Positions 55,711-64,000 of a stretch of DNA of 64,000 nucleotides are shown piece by piece. The notes under the pieces are model-generated. The model worked only from the letters and a program-made list of their open reading frames with translations, made no database searches and was not told the origin of the DNA. The stretch is taken from contig VZTG01003728.1 in assembly GCA_013397845.1 (NCBI GenBank), forward strand, positions 258,752 to 322,751, given 5' to 3'. Position 1 is the stretch's first letter. Each line of letters opens with the position of its first letter. This DNA is from Melanocharis versteri. Taxonomy: Eukaryota; Chordata; Aves; Passeriformes; Melanocharitidae. Both the position numbers and the translations under genes were made by a program.

Positions 55711-56356
55711 TCACTTGTTAGTCGGGAGAAGGGACAGACCTCACTTTCTACACCCTCCTTTCAGGCAGTGGTAGAGAGAGATAAGATCTCCCCTGAGCCT
55801 CCTTTTCTCCAGGCTAAACACCCCCAGGTCCCTCAGCTGCTCCTCACAGGTCTGGTGCTCCAGACCCTTCCCCAGCTCCGCTGCCCTCCTCTGGACCTGC
55901 TCCAGCACCTCAATGTCCTTCCAGAACTGAGAACCCAGAACTGAATACAGGATTTGAGGTGTGGCCTCAGCAGTGCTCAGTCCAGGGGGACAATCCCTGC
56001 CCTGGTCCTGCTGGCCACACTATTGCTGATCCAGGCCAGGATGCCATTGGCCTTCTTGGCCACCTGGGCACACCCTGGCTCATGTTCAGCTGCTGTCACC
56101 AGCACCCCNTGTGTGGATCAAGAAACAGATCAAGTTGGTCAAGAAGGACCTGCATTTCACAAATCTGTGCTGGCTGGGCCTGATCCTCTGGTTGTTTGGC
56201 ATGAGCTGCATGATCACACTCAAGATAATCTGCTCCAAAACCTTCTGTGGCACTGAAGTCAGGCTGACGGGCCTGTAGTTCCCCGCATCTGCCTTCCAGC
56301 CACTCTTGTAGATTGGCATCATACTTGCTAATTTCCAGTCAACTGGAAACGCCATG
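55701..56356 (-). mobile_element. CR1 LINE, both ends missing, with an N junction
   Basis: On the minus strand, 56355 down to about 56110 encodes the start of the reverse transcriptase: FPVDWKLASMMPIYKSGW, then NYRPVSLTSVPQKVLEQII and SFLTNLICFLI. From 56108 to about 55701 the sequence is the C-terminal part (GVLV, then CAQVAKKANGILAWISNSVA, the QRRAAELGKGLEHQT-type stretch and the sequence encoding FSLEK). The catalytic core expected between them, roughly 190 codons including the FADD box, is absent exactly at the undetermined base 56109. The element also lacks its own 3' end, which is unusual for a LINE. Stops and shifts show it is dead. Confidence 0.9.
56109..56109. other. Undetermined base (N)
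   Basis: This is the only N in the window. It lies inside the CR1 copy at the point where about 0.5-0.6 kb of the element is missing, so it may mark a closed assembly gap rather than a single unread base. Confidence 0.95.
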
Positions 56357-57204
56357 GTTTGCCAGGACTAATGGTAAAAGATTGAAGGTGGCCAAAAGAA
56401 GAAGTAGAAGAAACCTATTTGAAAATAAGGAAGACCAAGAGGAAAGGAACTTTTAGAGAAACCATAAAAAGATAAAAGGAGAAAGAGAAAATGAGAGAGA
56501 AATTGAGCTGGGTAATCTATTTGAGTTTTATCCCCTCACAATTTTTCCTTGTGCTAAACATATTTCTAAATAGACCTTTAATGCTATACAGAAGTCCAGT
56601 AATGACTCCAGAATACTGAGTATGATGACAATTATTTTGAATGAATGACTACAACTAATTTCACACAGTAATTTATTATTTTTTTTTTAATTTCATGGAG
56701 TAATTAAGTTTACAAGCTAAGAATGAAATTATTTCCTTGGTGACTCCTTGGAGGGGAGCTGACTTTCCATTCAACTGTTTCTAAGAAGATGGAGAGAGAA
56801 TAACTTCTCTACAGCAACAACATCTTTTTTTAGCTGTAAGGTTGATTTACATGAGAACAGATTGAATGAGACCTTGGTTGGATTTTTCTGTCCCATTAGC
56901 TTTTAAACCTGTTTTATTTTATGAAACATGCTTTTCTTTCACTTCAGAGAGAAAACATTCGTATGCCTTACCTTACAGTTCATAATTAATTTTTGTGCAA
57001 GACTGAGTACTAACTCTGTGATCTCACCATAATATGTTGATTGTGGTGGAGGAGAAAAAGCTGTAATCAGCCCAGAGACTTTTCTTTCAGCAACCTCCAA
57101 CGATACATGATGATACCCTTCAGATTGTTCATGAATGAAGAAAATCTATCTTAATCTATTTTAACGGCATTTGCATTCGATCTATTTTGTGCATCAAATG
57201 GATT
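56357..57204. other. Spacer between two CR1 copies
   Basis: The first 140 bp (about 56365-56505) is strongly purine-rich on the + strand. The rest is AT-rich unique sequence with no gene. Confidence 0.55.
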
Positions 57205-57750
57205 TAGAATCATAGAATCACAGAATGGTTTGAATTGAAAGGGACCTTAAATCATCTTCTTCCGACCCACCTGCCATGGGCAGGGACACCTTGTCCTAGG
57301 CCGGATTGCTCAGATTCCCATCCAGCCTGGCCTTGAACACCTCCAGGGATGCGGCATCCACCACTTCTCTGGGCAACCTGTTTCAGTGTCTTTACCGTCA
57401 CAGTAAAGAATTTCTTCCTAATATCTAATCTAAACCTACACTTCTTAGTTTGTCCTGTCACTGCATGCCCTTGTAAGAAATCACTCTCCTTCTTCCTTGT
57501 AGGTTCCCTTCAGGTACTAGAAGGTGATACAAGCTCTCCCCCAAGCCTTCTCTTCTCCAGGCTGAACAGCCCCAACTCCCTTGGTGTGTCTTCATAGTCC
57601 CATGATTAACTTAGCGGCTCTCCTCTGGACTCTTTTCTACAGGTCCACGCCCTTCCTACATTGCGCTCCCCAGAGATGGAAAAAAATTGGTATGGGATTC
57701 AACAGGGCCAAGTGCTGGGTCCCACACTTGGGTCACAACAACTCTATTTG
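57205..57750 (-). mobile_element. CR1 LINE 3' end with inverted 5' segment
   Basis: From 57205 to about 57685 the minus strand is a CR1 3' end: tail units at 57205-57220 (CATAGAAT on +), the UTR, and ORF2 C-terminus (RFRLDIRKKFFTVTV on the minus strand). From about 57690 to 57745 the orientation flips: the + strand reads FNRAKCWVPHLGHNN, an earlier part of the same ORF2. About 60-70 codons that normally separate the two parts are missing at the switch. This is the classic product of twin priming during LINE insertion. It is a different CR1 subfamily or age from the copy at 55701-56356. Confidence 0.88.
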
Positions 57751-60700
57751 CTCCAGAAAAATATTCCCAGAATTCTGGTGAAAGAGAATTCAGAAAACTA
57801 CCTCTAACATCACAAAATGCATGCTGATATTTCTTTCTTCTTCTTATCTATTTTTTTTTCTCATTAGAAATGTAGTCTAATGTTTAGAGCTTTCAAGGCT
57901 ATGTCAATTTCAAAACTCCCAAGTACTTCAGAACGGCTTTTAGGTCTCCAGCTAGTCTGAAATCAAAATCCTGAGTTTGAGAGCTGCTCTTGAAATACCA
58001 GGTCAGTACTCAATACCTAAAACTTCCCCTAGTTCTACCTGCATGTAAAATGCAATCAGGGTCCAAGTACTAAGCAGGGATATGCTCCGTTGGATTTTAG
58101 GGGAATGAAGTGCTGTCTTCAAGCACTTAATTTGTTTTGTTGGTGAGCATGGGCCAGTGTAACAAGAGACTGCAGCTGTATTATTCTGGAGGTGAGTTAA
58201 ACTGCTTTCAAATAGCATTGTCCCTGTCTGTCTTCTGCCTCCCTACAGCCTAAGAGAAATTTGGCATGGGTGCTATGGAAAAACACTTGTAAAGAGAAAA
58301 ATGTCATATTAGTAAAACCCATGCAGTAAGATGGAAGGTTTAATACATGCTTTTCTGTTTGGTCTTCTTCCAAGACAGATTTTGGCCAAAAATGAAACCC
58401 CAAAACAAACACAGCTTCTTGGTTACAGTAACTTCTAATACCAAGTAAGTGAAAATATATTAGGTAAAAGAGAAGCAACTGTTTTGGTGCAACCAGTGTA
58501 TAAAGAAGTAGTGCTCTTTACCTCTGACACCTTGTGCTTTGCTCTAACAGGAAAACAACTGTTTTTCAATGGACAGCATCAAAGCAAAAATGAAGTGCAA
58601 GCAGACAGAGGAGATAAGTTAGCCCTGTGTTTGAAGCAGCACGCAGGTGTTTCTAGCTAAGACAGACTGAGCTTCTGCAATGTGCTTCTCAGAAGTACAG
58701 CCCAGATTGCAGCACTTGGACACAGTTGTGTTATGCCTGACAGGTTCTAAGTTCTGCTTGGTAGGGGAGAGGCTGGCAATACAGTATGAATCCAGTTCAA
58801 CCTTGATGCAGGACTGCTTGCATTCAGTTATGAAAAGATGAATATTTAATCTTTCTCTTTAGACCTTAAAAGATTTTTTTTCTGTGAATCCTACAGTAGA
58901 AGGTTTCAGTCTTGTTTGTCATGCTAAAAATCTTCTCATTTCAAAAAAATGAGATTGGTGTGTCTTTTGTAGGAGATGTATCTCTGACTGTTGTTTGGCC
59001 AGCTGTTTCTTATTGTCCGGGGAAAAAAAATCTGGAGTCCTAAGGCACAAACTACTCTTACAATAGTCACATCTGTTCTGATTAGGTAATGCCCACTGAA
59101 AAAGACTTGTTGAAGAAATGCAGAAGTGTTCATTTATTCAGATGATATCATATTTGGGTCTGAGGAAAGCAGTGGCTCTGTTCAAGAAATGTCTCCCTTA
59201 AGAAAGGTCAAAATTTTGAGGATGGGAAGGGATAGCTCTACAGAAGGCATCAACAGCAGAGCATGAAGACTGTGTTGATACCAAGGAGTAATCACATCAT
59301 ATGTCCAATATCTCTCAGGAAACAACTGTCACTATTTTTGACCTGTAACAGATTGCTCTACTAACTCCCAGGATTAAAGCAGTGTATGGAACCCCTATTG
59401 CCCTAAACTGTACCGGTATACCAGCAGGAACACGGAAAGACAACTGCTTCCCAGTTCAACAGACTTTTCAATACAATAGGCATTGTTTTCCTTGGATTCT
59501 GTTTCATGAACTAGCAGGTCCCATTAACAAAAATATGCCATTTGATTCTGAGAAGATGGCCAAATCAAGCTATCTAAAGTCTAACTAATGTGCAGAGAAA
59601 AGTGCCAGAATCAAGGGCGAGTTATAGCAACGACTGCACTACACAGGACAAGTATATTTGGATCTGAATAATTACAACAATTCAGATAGAATATGTGTTC
59701 TGATTATGTGTCCAGTATTTCAAAAGATAAAAGAGGAGAGATTCACTGTCAGCCTGACCACTGTCTGAACATACTCTATTTTCACATGCAAGGTTGGGGG
59801 TCTTTTTAGAAAACATCCAATTATCTCACCCTACATGCAGCTGGCTTTCATAAATGTGAAATGCTGTTTTACATTCACAGTCACCACTAAATTTTCACAC
59901 ACTTAGCATGTCCCTTATCTTCCTTCTCTGTAGCATGTGGCCTTCCTTTCAGTGGCAGTACACTTGACTAAAGTGTGAAAAACCATGTGAAATCTGTCTA
60001 AGAACAATTGCTGGAGGCATTTCACTTCCTCTGTGCAGACATGGCAGATCAGTTCCAAATGACAGATGAGAACAGTTGCTCTGACACTTTAATTATTTTC
60101 CTTTTCACTTTCTACCTTGGTAAGAGGAATTCTAACCATTCATATGAGGACTCCCAGGAAATTAAATTGTTTTAGTTACTGTGTATACATGACACAATTT
60201 GCCATGTCAACACAAGGAAGAAGCATCTACAGATTCCCTTTTTTCAGTAGGAACTCCGTACCCTTTCTAACGTGAAAAGATTAAGAAAGCTCAGGAGTGT
60301 TTACCTCCTTCACACCATTCCGCTCAGACCCAGAGCTGCCTTTTTATTCACTTTCGCACTTTCATCCAGACAGTTTAAAGGACTTGAGATTTGAGGTATA
60401 CTATTTCTTGCCGTTTGCAGCCAGGTGTTATATTGCTATATAACCTGGAGAAGAGAACACACCTGGGGAAGAGAAATGCCTGTAACTGAATGGATAAGCA
60501 GGCTTTCAGCCTCAACTCTGTGTTAGCTTGGTTCATTGCTGCTGGATTTAGTCAAGTATGAAAAGCATTTCTTATCTTACATAGTCTATACCATATTAAG
60601 GATAAATTGCATCTCAGAATATATTTTCCTTCCAAGGAGTAGATTTTTTTCCTCCCTCATATAATTCTTCAGAACATGATGAAATTGACCTTAGTTTTGA

Positions 60701-63700
60701 TAGCATAAATTTACTTTTATTGCCTAATTTAAGTCTAGTGTAGGGTAATAGGACTTGCATGTAGTAGAGGAGTATTGAAGTTCGATCATGTGATGGTTTG
60801 ACCTGTCTCATATGGCATTCTGATAAGCAATATGTGAAGTATTGAGCTGGTGAAACTACAGCTAGAAGGCCTTCCAATCATATTGGAGAACAAGACAAAT
60901 TCATAATGATTGCAACTATTTGATAAAACACACCAAAACAACAGAGTGCAGTTCAATATGGATGAATACCAAACTCCATGCCTGAGAATAATCAATTACT
61001 ACAATAAAAAAAGAAACAACAACCTGCTAATCAGTAGGTTAATAGCAAAGAATTTGAGAATTATAAAGGTTCAAAGCTGAACATCATTAAAAAAACCTGT
61101 GCAAATGGAGGAGAAAGGAAAGCCCATGCTTGGATGAACAGATGGGTGTTATGTGTTAAGATTCATTCCTCTGTTCTTAGCACAAATAAGACTTTGGTGA
61201 TACTGCTGTTTCCAGCTTTCTTTAGGTACCACAGGTAAAGAAGAATGTAGGCCAGCTGGGAGAAAAGCCAGAGAAGATTAGTAGGAATGATTTAGAGATA
61301 TACAGAACATGACTGTTAGGGAGAGAACTAAAATTTGGGGATTGTTTACTCTAGAGGAGAAAAAGGACATGATAAATCTTTCAATACATAAAATATTGCT
61401 GCAGAGCAGAAAAGGTTATTCATTCAGACTGGTACAAGAAGTTATGGGTTGTGCTACAGCAAGAGAGAGTTAGGTAAGATTTTAGGAAAATATTTCAGAA
61501 GACAAGAATATTTCTGAAGTCATGCATTGGAAAAAAACCCATGTGTGGAGTATTGAGGGAGGGAGGTTAGGCAAACCCCTCTCTTTAATTCTGAAAATAT
61601 ATCTGAATATGTCCTGTCAGTTCTGACTTGAAATGATGTTTAGTGGCTATGTTGTTATTATTTGGAAACTCAGTTGAAATAGGACGCTATATATAAGCAG
61701 AGAGCCAAAAAAGCATTAAAAAAGAAGATCAGGAATATATGTTTCTTATGTAGCCCCATTAGGTGTTGTTGTAGCTTTAGTACTAAACATTCTTGATTAA
61801 TACACTGCTGTTAAAGGACTCTAGATATTTGTTTGGTCCTGTCTGGCTTTTGTACAATAGCATCCTTTTTTTCCCTTATTAGCATTGCAGCCTGTATTCT
61901 CCCTTCCTAATGTTGCCTATATTTCCAAAGTGCAATAATTAGTGCGCAATAGTGCACAATAATCAGTTCACTAGTTTGTGAATAAATAGCACCTCAGCCT
62001 TCAAACCCCCTTTTTAGGTGCATTCATACTATTTATAAATGTGTACTTTAGGTATTCAGGGTAGAAATCAATCGATAACTTGAGGCACTGAGTCTTTCTT
62101 TGTGTAAGGTATCTTTGGACTTGCCCTCTAACCAAGAGTTTAACATATTTTTCTTCTAAAACTACATTCCACACAGGGTGTCCAGAAGCCAAATGCTGTC
62201 TGTCCATAGCTGTGTGATACCATATTGGCTTACTCAAACGGCTCCGAATGCTTGTGGCTTTTTGTGGTCACAAGGGACCGCTACTCCAAAAGCCACATTG
62301 TGGAAATAGCAAACACTTTGTCACTATGGAAGTTCTTTACTTGCTTCTCCCCCTCCTGTCTGGAACCTGAACTAAACCTGTGGTCTGACAACTGAAAGAC
62401 CAACTTATATTTGTGAAATACAGATCAGACCAAAATATCAGAATGGCCAGAACAGAAAGAGCAACACTCCACCGTCTGCTGTCAGTCTCAGTAATGTTGC
62501 TGTTTTGACCAACAGTTCACAAGAAGTATTCTCAAAATTAAACAACAACAACAAAGGTTGCTTACCCTGCTGTAGTTTTTATCATTTGGTAAAAAGTCTC
62601 ATATTTCTGCATGTTTTGGTGCTGCCAGAAAGCATGGACTTAAATGGCACTTTAACACAGGAAGAATGGCAGCTATTCCGCAGTTCTGTAGCGTAAATAA
62701 ACATTAATTTTCCATATTGAAAGCAGAACTATTACAGAATATTATGCAGTGGCCTATGAACCATGGATGCCTGGCTAAGATCTTTACACAGATGCAGTAC
62801 TTTTCCAGCTCCTTCCTCAGCCCTTGGGGTCTCCTATTGTGCTTCTGTTCCTCCAAATCTTAATTACACTTTCCTAATGAGTCTGATGCACTGAGATTGT
62901 TTGGGTGCCAGCTGATTTTCACATGCTATAATATTCTGGTGTATATGGTAGTGCTTGCCTGGTGTGGATTTTGTAATCTTAGCAATTTTCACAATGATTT
63001 TAGTCAGTAACAATGACAAGTTTCAGCCCTTAAAGAATTAAGAGTTTGCCAGAAAAACTGTCACAGATTGACCAGAAATAAAGTCTATGGATGAAAATAG
63101 TTTTCAAAGAATAGAGCTTCAGAAGAAAGAAACATGCTTGTTTTACTCTAATTGCCTTAGGAAAAATTCGGTCCTGGTACTAATTACTTTGGCTTTGAAG
63201 ACTGTATTGTCTTCACCTCAGTATTTTTAAAAAGCTTTTTATTGGAATTTCTGTCATTACTCACCTATCCATTCCCTGTTCTGAGACTGCAGCTGAGAAT
63301 GTGCTGTCCTGTCTGCTTGTGAAGTCATACATCTGTGTTACAAAGTTCCTTTTGAAAAATACCTTTTTTGCATTTTTAATATCCAGGTAGCTACTGAATT
63401 CCCATCTATTTCTCACTTGTGCATTCATATTTCTGGTTAAGCTCAGGAATTCCAAAAATAATATCAGAGAGGAAAACTCAGAAGCTCATTGCTTTTGTGG
63501 CTTTCTTCACTGAGGCCAGTTTGAGCCCGTGTTGCCAATGATCAGTCTGTACACTTTAGTTCTATATTGTATACTTAAGCTGTGTGTGCAACAAATGATG
63601 TTTTCTTAGCCTCTCCATACAGCCTATTAAACAGTGGTTGGAATACTTCCATCTGTAAAGCAAAACCTTTGGCATAAATAATATTGTCATTTGGATAGGC

Positions 63701-64000
63701 TAGACATACTTTTGCAAAGTGACCTTGTAAAAATATTGTCTGAGGTATGACTGAGCCTAAATTATATGACAGTGAGGTAGTATATTTTGGTCTCTCTGGT
63801 ATATGAGGTCTCATCTTGTAGCAGTGAAACCACGTGAAATTAAACAAAAAACAGTAATGTGCATCAGATTTAGAAGCTGAAGAAAGCTGGGCCGAGTTTT
63901 GGGGTTTTTTAAAATCTATTTGCAAACATTTATGTAAATTCTTTTTTTGGCAAAGGCAAATATTGCTTACTGTGGTTTTCCTGTCTGATGATTTTTGTCT
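57751..64000. other. Intergenic to the window end
   Basis: AT-rich sequence with only short overlapping open frames (maximum 116 codons, 63575-63925 minus) and no recognisable domain, splice-supported exon or transposon. In mammals the gene downstream of ADAMTS6 is CWC27 in convergent orientation. I looked for its C-terminal coding sequence on the minus strand and did not find it. Confidence 0.55.

Noticed and set aside
33476..64000. 3' end of a convergent neighbour such as CWC27
   Set aside because: I looked for its charged C-terminal coding sequence on the minus strand and saw none; it may lie beyond the window.

Overview
The window is eukaryotic and looks avian. The coding parts are short exons with consensus GT/AG splice sites, the non-coding DNA is AT-rich, and every transposon I can recognise is a CR1 LINE ending in the 8-bp ATTCTATG-type tail typical of bird genomes. 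The species cannot be read from the sequence.

Bases 1-30126 hold the 3' half of one gene on the + strand, identified with high confidence as ADAMTS6, a secreted metalloprotease of the extracellular matrix. Eight coding exons are visible: 1-83 (5' side cut by the window), 4311-4474, 6195-6333, 15657-15786, 19322-19526, 23086-23262, 24431-24587 and 30017-30126 (stop TGA). Joined, they read without a frame break for about 387 residues: the end of the cysteine-free spacer, four C-terminal thrombospondin type-1 repeats (TSR2-TSR5) and a six-cysteine PLAC domain. The catalytic half lies upstream of the window. A long 3' UTR probably runs to an AATAAA at 33446-33451.

The introns (1.2-9.3 kb) are mostly unique AT-rich sequence. 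They carry CR1 copies (2268-2369, 9215-11337 and 14213-14619), a 20-bp tandem duplication and a few perfect hairpins. A small GC-rich patch sits in the last intron.

From about 33.5 kb to 64 kb I find no convincing gene. This gene-poor 3' flank contains a 1.1-kb GC-rich island of unknown origin (37500-38640), a weakly coding-like stretch on the minus strand (43324-43775), a 15-16 bp minisatellite, a compound (TTTG)n(TTTC)n microsatellite, AT-rich palindromes, a long G/T-only tract, and three CR1 remnants. One of those remnants is joined at an undetermined base (N, 56109) where roughly 0.5-0.6 kb of the element is absent. Another has a 5' inversion of the kind made by twin priming.

I found no new biological system. 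The items most worth checking are the GC-rich island, the N junction and the inverted CR1.
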